Below, piece by piece: positions 18,528 to 26,097 of a DNA stretch of 64,000 nt. The position numbers were made by a program, and so were the translations under genes. The first letter of the stretch is position 1. Each line of letters opens with the position of its first letter. The notes below the pieces were generated by a model. The model worked only from the letters and a program-made list of their open reading frames with translations, was not told the DNA's origin and made no database searches. The stretch is from Pseudonocardia broussonetiae (GTDB lineage Bacteria; Actinomycetota; Actinomycetes; Mycobacteriales; Pseudonocardiaceae): NCBI RefSeq assembly GCF_013155125.1, contig NZ_CP053564.1:2301501-2365500 (forward strand). Direction: 5' to 3'.

Positions 18528-19237
18528 CGTACGAGCTGATGCCCGAGGACTGGACCCGCGCGCTCGCCGTGGTGGCCCACCCGGACGACCTGGAGTACGG
18601 CGGGGCCGCGGCCGTCGCGCGGTGGACGTCGCAGGGCAAGCAGGTGACGTACCTGCTGGTCACGCGCGGGGAGGCGGGGATCGACACGCTGCCGCCCGCG
18701 GAGTGCGGGCCGCTCCGGGAGGCCGAGCAGCGGGCCGCGGCCGCCGCGGTGGGCGTCGACGTCGTGGAGTTCCTGGACCACCCCGACGGGCTGGTCGAGT
18801 ACGGGGTGCCGCTGCGCCGCGACATCGCCACCGCGATCCGCCGGCACCGCCCCGAGCTCGTCGTCACCGGCAACTTCCGCGACACCTGGCCCGGCGACGT
18901 CGGACTCAACATGGCCGACCACACCGCCACCGGCCGGGCGGTCCTCGACGCGGTCCGCGACGCCGGCAACCGGTGGCTGTTCCCCGAGGTCGGCGAGCCG
19001 TGGAGCGGCGTGCGGTGGGTGGCGGCCGCGGCGTCGCCGCGCAACAGCCACGCCGTCGACGTCGACGGGTACTTCGAGCGCGGCGTCGCCTCCCTGGCCG
19101 CGCACCGCGCCTACCTCGCCGCGCTCGGCGGCGACATGGCCGACCCCGAGGGGTTCCTGCGCCCGATGGCCGAGGCCGACGGCGCGCGGCTGCCGGGCGC
19201 TCGGCTCGCCACGGCGTTCGAGCTGATCGCGATGTGA
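18524..19237 (+). CDS. PIG-L family deacetylase
   Basis: A 237-residue metal-dependent N-deacetylase. Zinc-ligand motifs are [11 protein letters not shown] near the N-terminus and [16 protein letters not shown] in the middle. Family members include MshB (mycothiol synthesis), Mca and GlcNAc-PI deacetylases; without the rest of a mycothiol cluster the substrate is open. GTG 18524 overlaps the signal peptidase stop (GTGA), suggesting translational coupling; ATG 18539 is an alternative. No signal peptide, so cytoplasmic. The coupling to a peptidase gene may reflect simple genomic packing rather than shared function. Confidence 0.87.
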   Translation: MTYELMPEDWTRALAVVAHPDDLEYGGAAAVARWTSQGKQVTYLLVTRGEAGIDTLPPAECGPLREAEQRAAAAAVGVDVVEFLDHPDGLVEYGVPLRRDIATAIRRHRPELVVTGNFRDTWPGDVGLNMADHTATGRAVLDAVRDAGNRWLFPEVGEPWSGVRWVAAAASPRNSHAVDVDGYFERGVASLAAHRAYLAALGGDMADPEGFLRPMAEADGARLPGARLATAFELIAM

Positions 19238-19245
19238 GACGGGGG

Positions 19246-19274
19246 TTGACTCCGTCCGCCCCGCCGTGTGGGCT
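19246..19274 (+). promoter_or_regulatory. Possible sigma-70-type promoter upstream of the OsmC gene
   Basis: TTGACT (19246-19251) and TGGGCT (19269-19274) are separated by 17 bases in the 216-base gap before the OsmC start. The -35 box is good, the -10 box poor. Offered only as a candidate. Confidence 0.25.
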
Positions 19275-19453
19275 CGGACCGTGTTCTCCCGCCGTCGACA
19301 CGTCGACCTCTGCCGCACGCAGGCCGCGCTCTGTCGGTGACGCCCCGGCGTCCGTGACGCCGCCCGCACCGCAGATCCGAGACACCCACCCCTACTTCCC
19401 AGGGCCTGTCCGGCGTGCCCGCACGTCCGGACCGGACCCGGACGGAGACCCCT

Positions 19454-19972
19454 GTGACCAGCACCGAGACCCGTGACGACGCCCTGCGCGCCGTCATCGC
19501 CGCCACCGAGGCGGCCGTCACCGACAGCCCCGACAGGGCGCTCGCCCTGTTCCGCACCACCGGCACCGGCGGGGCGGGCGTCGTGTCCGACATCCGCGCC
19601 GGGCGCCACGACCTCGTCGTCGACGAGCCGCCCGCGCTGGGCGGCCAGGACGCCGCGCCCAACCCCGTCGAGTACGCCCTGGCGGCGCTGCTGTCCTGCC
19701 AGGTCGTGACCTACCGCTTCTGGGCGGCGAAGCTCGGCATCCCGCTCGACGACGTGTCGGCCACGATCGAGGGCGACCTCGACGTCCGCGGCTTCTTCGG
19801 CTTCGACGACGCCGTGCGCCCCGGCTTCGGGGAGGTCCGGGTCGTCGTCGACCTGCAGGGCCCGGCGCCGCGCGAGCGCTACGAGGAGCTGCGCGCCGCC
19901 GTCGACGAGCACTGCCCGGTGCTCGACCTGTTCAGCCGGCCCACGCCGGTGACGACGCGCCTGGCCGACTGA
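19454..19972 (+). CDS. OsmC family protein
   Basis: A 172-residue protein of the OsmC/Ohr fold. The two family cysteines are visible: one in ALLSCQVVTYRFWAAKLG on the central helix and one in DEHCPVLDLFSRP near the C-terminus. These form the peroxide-reducing pair in OsmC and Ohr. The fold is longer at the N-terminus than Ohr, which fits the OsmC branch. Likely role: reduction of organic hydroperoxides in the cytoplasm. GTG 19454 has GGAGA 5 bases upstream. A hairpin terminator follows before the convergent flavoenzyme gene. Confidence 0.88.
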   Translation: MTSTETRDDALRAVIAATEAAVTDSPDRALALFRTTGTGGAGVVSDIRAGRHDLVVDEPPALGGQDAAPNPVEYALAALLSCQVVTYRFWAAKLGIPLDDVSATIEGDLDVRGFFGFDDAVRPGFGEVRVVVDLQGPAPRERYEELRAAVDEHCPVLDLFSRPTPVTTRLAD

Positions 19973-19984
19973 CCCCGGGTACGC

Positions 19985-20022
19985 CGACGGCGGGCGACCC
20001 CGGGTAGGGGTGCCCGCCGTCG
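19985..20022. terminator. Bidirectional terminator between OsmC and OYE genes
   Basis: A perfect 11-bp stem, CGACGGCGGGC (19985-19995) with GCCCGCCGTCG (20012-20022), and a 16-base loop lie between convergent genes. Confidence 0.65.
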
Positions 20023-20041
20023 TGAACCCTCGCCGCGGGGA

Positions 20042-21109
20042 TCAGCCCGCGAGACGGGGGTAGTCGGTGTAGCCCTGGGCGCCGCCGCCGTAGAAGGTCG
20101 ACGGGTCGGGCTCGGTGAGCTCGGCGCCGCGGGTCCAGCGCGTCACGAGGTCGGGGTTGGCGATGAACGGGCGCCCGACCGCGACGGCGTCGGCGACGCC
20201 GTCGGCCACGATGCGCTCGACCGCGTCCCGCTCGCTGTCGGCGGCGAACCCGGTGTTGAGCACGAGCACGCCCGGCCAGACCGCCCGCAGCTTGCCGACC
20301 ACCGGGTCGTCGGCCGGGGCCACCAGGTGCACGTAGGCGAGGCCGATCTCCGCGAGCTGCGCGACGAGGGTCTCGTAGACCGACACGTCGTCCTCGGTGA
20401 TGTCGTTGTAGGGGTTCGCGGGGGAGAGCCGGATGCCGACGCGGTCGGCGCCGACCGCGTCGGCCGCGGCCTTCGCGACCTCCACGACGAACCGGGCGCG
20501 GTTCTCCGCCGGGCCGCCGTAGGCGTCGGTGCGGTCGTTGACGCCGTCGGCGAGGAACTGGTGCAGCAGGTAGCCGTTGGCGGCGTGCAGCTCGACCCCG
20601 TCGACGCCGGCACGGACCGCGCGGCGGGCGGCGTCGGCGAACTCCGCGGCCACGCCGGGCAGCTCGTCGGTGGCGAGCGCGCGGGGCGCGGAGTACGCCT
20701 GCAGGCCCTCGGTCGTGACGATCTCGCCCCGCGCGGTGGTGGCCGTGCAGGACACCGGGGTGGCGCCGCCGATCGTGCCGGTGTGGGAGATGCGGCCGGC
20801 GTGCATGAGCTGGACGACGAGCGTGCCGCCCTCGGCGTGCACGGCGTCGGCGACGCGCGCCCAGCCGGCCTCGTTCGCGTCGGTGACGACCCCGGCGGTG
20901 TTCGGGTAGCCCTGGCCGACAGCGGAGGGCTGGCTGCCCTCGGTGATGACGACGCCGGCTCCCGCCCGCTGGCCGTAGTACTCGACGGAGAGGTCGTTGG
21001 GGGTGCCGTCGGCGTCGGCCCGGTTGCGCGTCATCGGCGCCATCCACACGCGGTTCGCGGCGCGCAGGGCGCCGGCGGTGACCGGCTGGAGGAGGGGGCT
21101 CTCGGGCAT
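20042..21109 (-). CDS. Old yellow enzyme-type alkene reductase (NADH:flavin oxidoreductase)
   Basis: A 355-residue FMN TIM-barrel enzyme. Family landmarks: MAPMTRNRAD at the FMN-binding strand 1, VVQLMHAGR, the substrate-binding HAANGYLLHQFL (the His-x-x-Asn pair), GGPAENRARF, and VAVGRPFIANPDL in the phosphate-binding barrel end. These place it with NemA/XenB/morphinone reductase-type OYEs that reduce activated C=C bonds or nitro compounds with NAD(P)H. The physiological substrate is unknown. ATG 21109 gives the typical N-terminus (ESPLLQPVTAGAL); GTG 21142 would add 11 residues. Divergent from menD, with about 98 bases between them. Confidence 0.9.
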   Translation of the reverse strand: MPESPLLQPVTAGALRAANRVWMAPMTRNRADADGTPNDLSVEYYGQRAGAGVVITEGSQPSAVGQGYPNTAGVVTDANEAGWARVADAVHAEGGTLVVQLMHAGRISHTGTIGGATPVSCTATTARGEIVTTEGLQAYSAPRALATDELPGVAAEFADAARRAVRAGVDGVELHAANGYLLHQFLADGVNDRTDAYGGPAENRARFVVEVAKAAADAVGADRVGIRLSPANPYNDITEDDVSVYETLVAQLAEIGLAYVHLVAPADDPVVGKLRAVWPGVLVLNTGFAADSERDAVERIVADGVADAVAVGRPFIANPDLVTRWTRGAELTEPDPSTFYGGGAQGYTDYPRLAG

Positions 21110-21207
21110 GAGCGGCGTCTGTGTCACGTGGAGCTGGAACACCGCGGGCCGCCGTCGGCCTTCCCGCCCGGCGCGTGCCGATCATCACGCGTCCCTAGGG
21201 TGAGGGG

Positions 21208-22764
21208 GTGCACTCCTCGACGGCGATGGCCCGCGTGCTCGTCGACGAGCTCGTGCGCGGCGGCGTCACCGACGCGGTGTTCTGCCCCGGCTCGCGCAAC
21301 GCCCCGCTCGCGTTCGCGCTGCACGACGCGGCCGCGGCGGGCCGCCTGCGGCTGCACGTCCGGATCGACGAGCGCACGGCCGGGTTCCTCGCGCTGGGCC
21401 TCGCGCTGCGGTCGGGGCGGGCGGTGCCGGTGTGCACGACGTCGGGCACGGCCGTCGCGAACCTGCACCCCGCCGTGCTGGAGGCGGCGTACTCGGGGGT
21501 GCGGCTCGTCGCCCTCACCGCCGACCGGCCGCCGCAGCTCGTCGGCACCGGCGCGAGCCAGACCGTCGTGCAGGACGGTGTCCTCGGGCTGCCGACCACC
21601 ACGGTGTCGGCGGCGGGGGGCAACGCGCACTGGCGCTCGGTGGTGGCGCGGGTCCTGGCGACCCGCGGCCCCGCCCACCTCAACGCCCCGTTCGACGAGC
21701 CGCTGACGCCGTCGGAGCCCGGCTTCGCGCCCGGACGCGACGGTGGTGCGCCCTGGACCGCGCTCGCCCCGCTCGCCCGCACCGCCGGGCCGCTGCCGCT
21801 CGACCCGTCCGCGCCGACGCTGGTCGTCGCCGGTGCGGGGGCGCCGCCGCTGGCCGGCGTCGCCGCGCCCGTCGTCGCGGAGCCGTCGTCGGGGGAGTGG
21901 GCGCAGGGGCTGCGGGCCGGGCCGTGGCTGCTCGACGACCCGGCGCTGCGGCCCGCGCAGGTGGTCGTGGCCGGCCGTCCGACGCTGCACCGCGGCGTGG
22001 CCCGGCTGCTCGCCGACCCGGCCGTCGCCGTCTACGCGCTCGACGGCGACGGGCCCTGGACCGACGTGCCCGGCACGGTCCGCGCGGTCGGGTCGCTGCC
22101 CCCGCTCACCCCGCCCGACGGCTGGCTGGAGCGCTGGCGCGCGGCCGACCGCGCGGCGTCGGAGGCGCTGGACGCCGCCCTGCCCGACGCCCCCGGCGGG
22201 CTGCGGCTGGCCCGCTCGCTGGTGGCCGCACTGCCGCCGTCGTCGGCGCTGGTGCTGGGCTCGTCGAACCCGGTCCGCGACGTCGCGCTCGCGGCCGTGC
22301 CCCGTCCCGACCTGACCGTGCTGTCCAACCGGGGCGTCGCCGGGATCGACGGGACGGTGTCTACGGCGGTCGGGGTCGCGCTCGCCCACGACGGCCCGGC
22401 CTTCGCGCTGATGGGCGACCTGACGTTCCTGCACGACACCACCGGCCTGCTCATCGGCCCTGGCGAGCCCCGCCCAGACCTGACGGTCGTGGTGCTCAAC
22501 GACGGCGGCGGCGGGATCTTCGGGCTGCTGGAGCAGGGGGCGCAGGAGCACTCGGCGGCGTTCGAGCGGATGTTCGGCACGCCGCAGGAGGTGTCGCTGG
22601 AGCAGCTGTGCGGGGCGTTCGGGATCGCGCACGCGGTGTCCGGGGTCGACCTCGCGCCGCTGCCCCCGCCGCCGGGGCTGCGGGTGGTGGAGGTCCGGGC
22701 CGACCGCTCGGGCCTGCGGTCCGGGCACGCGGCGCTGCGCGAGCGGGTGTCACGCGGGCGGTAG
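21208..22764 (+). CDS. menD: 2-succinyl-5-enolpyruvyl-6-hydroxy-3-cyclohexene-1-carboxylate synthase
   Basis: A 518-residue thiamine-diphosphate enzyme that condenses isochorismate with 2-oxoglutarate-derived succinic semialdehyde, an early committed step of menaquinone synthesis. The N-terminal Pyr domain shows GVTDAVFCPGSRNAPLAFAL, DERTAGFLALG (the cofactor-activating glutamate) and CTTSGTAVANL. The C-terminal PP domain shows NRGVAGIDGT, ALMGDLTFLHD and VVVLNDGGGGIFGLL, matching MenD rather than acetolactate synthase. GTG 21208 follows TGAGGGG closely. It faces, and by 15 bases overlaps, the 3' end of the MerR-HEAT gene. In mycobacteria menD sits beside a DUF3592-like protein, mgtA and ubiE; here those are about 11 kb further on. 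Confidence 0.95.
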   Translation: MHSSTAMARVLVDELVRGGVTDAVFCPGSRNAPLAFALHDAAAAGRLRLHVRIDERTAGFLALGLALRSGRAVPVCTTSGTAVANLHPAVLEAAYSGVRLVALTADRPPQLVGTGASQTVVQDGVLGLPTTTVSAAGGNAHWRSVVARVLATRGPAHLNAPFDEPLTPSEPGFAPGRDGGAPWTALAPLARTAGPLPLDPSAPTLVVAGAGAPPLAGVAAPVVAEPSSGEWAQGLRAGPWLLDDPALRPAQVVVAGRPTLHRGVARLLADPAVAVYALDGDGPWTDVPGTVRAVGSLPPLTPPDGWLERWRAADRAASEALDAALPDAPGGLRLARSLVAALPPSSALVLGSSNPVRDVALAAVPRPDLTVLSNRGVAGIDGTVSTAVGVALAHDGPAFALMGDLTFLHDTTGLLIGPGEPRPDLTVVVLNDGGGGIFGLLEQGAQEHSAAFERMFGTPQEVSLEQLCGAFGIAHAVSGVDLAPLPPPPGLRVVEVRADRSGLRSGHAALRERVSRGR

Positions 22765-23745
22765 TCCGCCGCGCCTGCGCAGGACGTGGGCGGCGGTGAG
22801 GGCGACGGCCCGGTCGTCGTCACGGCTCAGCGCGGCGAGGGCTCGCCCGGCGGTGGCGCCGGGGACGTCGGCGAGGGCCTGCACGATCCGACCGCGGGCA
22901 GCGGGGGCGGCGTCGACGCGGGCGGCGAGGGCGGTGGCGATGCGGTCGGCCGTCGCGGGGTCGGCGGCCAGGGCGGTGAGCGCGTCGGCGGCGTCGGCGT
23001 CGTGCACGTCGTCGACGACCATGGCGACCAGCGTCGGCACGGCCTCGGCCACGCCGCGGGTGCCGAGCGCCAGTGCCGCGCGCTCGCGGACCGCGGCGTC
23101 GGTGTGGGTGAGGGCGCCGCGGAGCAGGGCGGTCGCCGCGTCGCCCGGGACGGCGGCGAGGGAGCGGACGGCGCGGTTGCGGACATCGGCATCCTCCGAG
23201 TTCATGGGTTCCTGCAGGAGCGCCGGGCCGGCGTCGCCCGCGCGCGCCAGTGCCCAGCGCAGGGCCCCGGCGACGTGCGGGTCGTCCTCGGTCAGCGCGG
23301 CCTCGACCAGGGCGTCCACGGGTACGGGCTCCGGCGACAGCGCCGCGGTCTGGCGGCGGCCGGCGCTGTCGGAGCCCAGGTCCTGCAGCAGGGCGACGAC
23401 CTGCAGGACGTCCTCCCAGCCCTCGGGTCCGGCGGCGCCGATGCGGCGGAGGCGGTCGAGCAGCTCGGTCTCGGCGGCGATGCGCTCGCGCGTGCGGGCG
23501 ACGAGGTCGTCGACGAGCCGGGCCGGCGCGAAGCCGGGATCGTCCAGCGCCCGCCCGACCTCGCGCAGCGACAGCCCCAGCGACCGGAGGCTCTCGACGT
23601 GGAAGATCCGCCGGATGTCGTCGACGGAGTACTCGCGGTAGCCGGCCCCGGTGCGGCCCGTCGGCCGCACCAGGCCCAGCGACTCGTAGTGGCGGAGCAT
23701 GCGGGCGCTGACGCCCGACCGCCGCGCCACCTCCCCGATCAGCAC
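22750..23745 (-). CDS. MerR-family regulator fused to HEAT repeats
   Basis: A 331-residue protein. Residues 1-70 are a MerR helix-turn-helix (LIGEVARRSGVSARMLRHYE, then YREYSVDDIRRIFHVESLRSLGLSL), followed by a coiled-coil dimer helix (about 85-120). The remaining 200 residues are alanine-rich HEAT-like repeats (DVRNRAVRSLAAVPGD, AVRERAALALGT) in place of a small ligand-binding domain. No cysteine metal site is visible. GTG 23745 overlaps the stop of the upstream HEAT-protein gene by 7 bases, so the two are translationally coupled. A MerR-type promoter with a 19-base spacer precedes that first gene, suggesting autoregulation. Effector and other targets unknown. Confidence 0.85.
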   Translation of the reverse strand: MLIGEVARRSGVSARMLRHYESLGLVRPTGRTGAGYREYSVDDIRRIFHVESLRSLGLSLREVGRALDDPGFAPARLVDDLVARTRERIAAETELLDRLRRIGAAGPEGWEDVLQVVALLQDLGSDSAGRRQTAALSPEPVPVDALVEAALTEDDPHVAGALRWALARAGDAGPALLQEPMNSEDADVRNRAVRSLAAVPGDAATALLRGALTHTDAAVRERAALALGTRGVAEAVPTLVAMVVDDVHDADAADALTALAADPATADRIATALAARVDAAPAARGRIVQALADVPGATAGRALAALSRDDDRAVALTAAHVLRRRGGLPPA

Positions 23746-24335
23746 GGGCCGAGCGCGACCACGCGCCTCGCCTCCTCGATCGCGAAGCCCGCCTCGGGGT
23801 CGCGCTTCAGCTGCTCGGTGGCGTGGGCGTGGGCTCGGACGTCCGGGTCGGGATGGTGGCTCGCTGCTCCGAGGTCGGCGTCGAGGGCGACCAGGGCGCG
23901 GCTCAGGCTGCGTTGGGTGTCGCGGGGGCCGCGGGCGAGTTGGGTGATCAGCACGGTCGTCAACTCGTTCCTCTCCTCCTGCGGTACGAGCACCACCGCG
24001 GCCCGCCAGGCGCTGCGGGCCACCTCGTCGTCCGGGTCCGTCAGGAGTTCCCGGGTGATGGCGGGCCAGGCGGTTCTGTCGCCGATCTTGGACAGGGTGT
24101 GGAGGGCTTGGCTCCTGGCCTGTGGGTTCTTCTCCAGCTCGTTCACCAGCCTCGGGACGGTCGTCTGTGCGGGGTGGCGGGTGAGGGCCCAGGTGAGCAC
24201 TTCTCTCACCTGGAAGTCCTTCTCCGTCGCGCACCTGTCGATGAGGGCGTCGACGTCGCTCGGGTTCGGTGTCGTGCCCATGTCCATCGCTGTTCTCAGG
24301 CGGATCTTCTCGTTCGGGTGCTTCAGTCCTTCCAT
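23739..24335 (-). CDS. HEAT-repeat protein
   Basis: A 198-residue helical-repeat protein (HPNEKIRLRTAMDMG, DFQVREVLTWALTRHP, NPQARSQALHTLSKIGD, DDEVARSAWRAAVVLVP, DVRAHAHATEQL). The sequence resembles the HEAT half of its downstream neighbour and of DNA-glycosylase-like or phycobilin-lyase-like HEAT proteins, but no catalytic residues stand out. It is probably a protein-binding partner or sensor for the MerR-HEAT regulator with which it is co-translated. ATG 24335 coincides with the predicted transcription start, so the mRNA is probably leaderless. Confidence 0.78.
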   Translation of the reverse strand: MEGLKHPNEKIRLRTAMDMGTTPNPSDVDALIDRCATEKDFQVREVLTWALTRHPAQTTVPRLVNELEKNPQARSQALHTLSKIGDRTAWPAITRELLTDPDDEVARSAWRAAVVLVPQEERNELTTVLITQLARGPRDTQRSLSRALVALDADLGAASHHPDPDVRAHAHATEQLKRDPEAGFAIEEARRVVALGPC

Positions 24336-24341
24336 GGTTGC

Positions 24342-24372
24342 AGTGAAGGGGTTGTCACTGTGTCAGGGTCAA
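24342..24372 (-). promoter_or_regulatory. MerR-type promoter with dyad in a 19-base spacer
   Basis: Read on the minus strand: -35 TTGACC (24372-24367), 19-base spacer, -10 TTCACT (24347-24342). The spacer region lies in the dyad TTGNCNCTGNNNCAGNGNCAA. Long spacers with a central dyad are the hallmark of MerR-activated promoters. The expected start of transcription falls on the A of ATG 24335. Confidence 0.6.
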
Positions 24373-24530
24373 GGTTCTTTCTCCTTGTGGTGCTGTGGGC
24401 GCGAAGGACGTGGTACCGGGTCGATCGCCGTCGTGGTCCTGATGGCCTCCGGATCCGGGCACAGAACGGTTCCTGTTCTCATTGCTGGGACTATTCTGTG
24501 GTCCTGTTTTCCCTGCTCAAGCACTGTTCA

Positions 24531-24546
24531 TCGAACACATGTTCTA
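24531..24546 (+). promoter_or_regulatory. LexA (SOS) box upstream of the DUF222/HNH gene
   Basis: TCGAACACATGTTCTA matches the mycobacterial/actinobacterial SOS box TCGAAC-N4-GTTCGA at every position except the last two bases. It ends just before a -10-like TAGAAT, so bound LexA would block polymerase. Several 13E12/DUF222 genes in M. tuberculosis are LexA-controlled (established). Confidence 0.75.
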
Positions 24547-24547
24547 G

Positions 24548-24553
24548 TAGAAT
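24548..24553 (+). promoter_or_regulatory. -10 element of the DUF222/HNH gene
   Basis: TAGAAT, with the weak -35 TGTTCA 17 bases upstream. Transcription would begin about 7 bases later, on the A of the start codon at 24560, implying a leaderless mRNA; no Shine-Dalgarno is present. The rest of the gap back to 24373 is less GC-rich than its surroundings. Confidence 0.5.
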
Positions 24554-24559
24554 TTAGCC

Positions 24560-25819
24560 ATGGCACCGGGTCCACATCTCGCTGATGCGCTCGACGAGCT
24601 GGCCTCCGCTGTCGCCACCGGATCCGAGACCGAGCTCCTCGCGTTGTTGAGCCTGTGCGAGGGCGTTGTCCGTCGCGTGGATGCGATCTCCACTTCTGCC
24701 ATCGCCGCGCTCGACGACCAGGGCGCTTTCCTCACCCGCGGCTATCGGTCTGCCGCCCGTGCCCTCTCGGATCTGCTGTCGTGGGACTACGTCGAGGCCC
24801 GGCGTCGTGCAGCCGTGGCTGCCGATGTCCACGCCCGGACCACGCTCGACGGGACCCCTCTGCCCGCTCGCCTGCCGTCCGCTGCGGCCGCGTTCGGTGC
24901 GGGTGACATCGCGCTGCGGCACGTCGAGGTGATCGGACGGATCCTGTCCACCGACGCCGCCTTCCGGCTCTCGCCGGAGCAGTGGGCCGGGGTCGAAGCC
25001 CAACTCGCCGTGGACGCCGGCCGCCTCAACCCCTCCGAGCTCCAGACCCTGGGCACCGCGCTGGTCGCGCTGCTCGACCAGGACGGCGCCGAACCCGACG
25101 ACCACACCCCGGCACCGGTCAACGAACTGCGCCTCACCCGCCACGCCTGCGGCGGGTCGATCAAGGGCCGGTTCGAGGACCCCGCCCTCTACGACGCCAT
25201 CGCCGCGGTTCTCGACGCCAAGTCCGTCCCGCTGACCGCGGACGACGACCGCCCTGCTGCCCAGCGGCAGGCCGAGGCCCTGGCCGACATCTGCGGGTAC
25301 GTCCTCGACCACGGCGACCTCCCCGACACCGGCGGCCGCCGCCCCCTGCTGACCGTGATCGTCCGACTCGAGGACCTGGAGCACCGCGCCCGGTCGGCCA
25401 TGCTCGAGTTCGGCGGCACGCTGACGCCCGCCGCGCTGCGCACCCTGGCCTGCGACGCCGGCGTCATCCCGGTCGTGATGAACGGCGCCGGACAACCCCT
25501 CGACATCGGCCGCGCCACCCGCACCATCCCCGACGGCCTCCGACGCGCGGTCACCGCGCGGGACCGCGGCTGCGCCCACCCCGGCTGCGACCGACCCCCC
25601 TCCTGGTCCGAGATCCACCACATCCACCACTGGGAACACGGCGGACCCACCAGGCTCGACAACCTGGTGATGCTCTGCAAGGCCCACCACCGCCAGCTCC
25701 ACCACACCGACTGGCAAGTCCGCATCCGCGACGGCCTCCCCGAGTTCCTGCCCCCGAAGTGGATCGACCCGCACCAGACACCGCGCCGCAAGGCCCTCGC
25801 CCACCTCGCAGCGGCCTGA
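24560..25819 (+). CDS. DUF222 (13E12-type) HNH endonuclease family protein
   Basis: A 419-residue protein with the helical DUF222 domain over residues 1 to about 320 and a C-terminal HNH nuclease motif (CAHPGCDRPPSW...HHIHHWEHGGPT...NLVMLCKAHHRQLHH, about 335-385), including the zinc cysteines and the catalytic histidines. Family members are multicopy in actinobacteria and resemble the mycobacterial 13E12 repeat family; some have been linked to mobile introns or repeats, but their function is not established. A LexA box overlaps the promoter, suggesting DNA-damage induction. A long palindrome follows 7 bases after the stop. It could be a selfish element or a damage-response nuclease. Confidence 0.9.
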   Translation: MAPGPHLADALDELASAVATGSETELLALLSLCEGVVRRVDAISTSAIAALDDQGAFLTRGYRSAARALSDLLSWDYVEARRRAAVAADVHARTTLDGTPLPARLPSAAAAFGAGDIALRHVEVIGRILSTDAAFRLSPEQWAGVEAQLAVDAGRLNPSELQTLGTALVALLDQDGAEPDDHTPAPVNELRLTRHACGGSIKGRFEDPALYDAIAAVLDAKSVPLTADDDRPAAQRQAEALADICGYVLDHGDLPDTGGRRPLLTVIVRLEDLEHRARSAMLEFGGTLTPAALRTLACDAGVIPVVMNGAGQPLDIGRATRTIPDGLRRAVTARDRGCAHPGCDRPPSWSEIHHIHHWEHGGPTRLDNLVMLCKAHHRQLHHTDWQVRIRDGLPEFLPPKWIDPHQTPRRKALAHLAAA

Positions 25820-25826
25820 ACCCGGC

Positions 25827-25894
25827 TCATGATCACCAAGAATGGTGCCAGGCGGTCACCGGTGACCGCCTCACACCACTCCTGGCGATCATGA
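25827..25894. repeat. 68-bp palindromic element after the HNH gene
   Basis: The arms TCATGATC and GATCATGA lie exactly symmetric about 25860.5. The central 22 bp (25850-25871, AGGCGGTCACC/GGTGACCGCCT) are a perfect palindrome, and most of the intervening positions pair. It begins 7 bases after the HNH stop and can act as a terminator, but is longer than needed for that. From 25893 to 25993 lies a C-rich stretch with repeated CCGCCCTGCCCC. Confidence 0.8.
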
Positions 25895-25993
25895 CGCCCG
25901 CGCGCCCCGAACCCGGCCCACTCCGCCCTGCCCCAGGCCGCTCGCCCTGCCCCGCCCGGCGCCCGCCCCGCCCTGCCCCGCCCTGAACCCGCC

Positions 25994-26050
25994 GATCAAG
26001 AGCAGATGGTCGCTAGTGGATCACCCACCACGACCATCTCCCCCTCGATC
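25994..26050. repeat. Second GATC-bounded hairpin before the RTX gene end
   Basis: Outer GATC copies (25994-25997, 26047-26050) enclose AGATGGTCG (26004-26012) and its complement CGACCATCT (26031-26039), with a further GTGG/CCAC inside. Its organisation mirrors the element at 25827-25894. It may terminate the RTX gene on the minus strand, which ends at 26098. Confidence 0.6.
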
Positions 26051-26097
26051 ACCGCACGGGGGCCGACGGCGGGGCAGCGTCCGGCTGAGTGCCTCGC

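Noticed and set aside
24373..24530. AGAACGGTTCCTGTTC considered as a second LexA box
   Set aside because: The half-sites GAAC and GTTC are separated by 7 bases rather than 4.
25893..25993. C-rich CCGCCCTGCCCC repeats considered as a CRISPR or phage attachment site
   Set aside because: Units are irregular, without spacers of constant length, and no cas or integrase gene is present.
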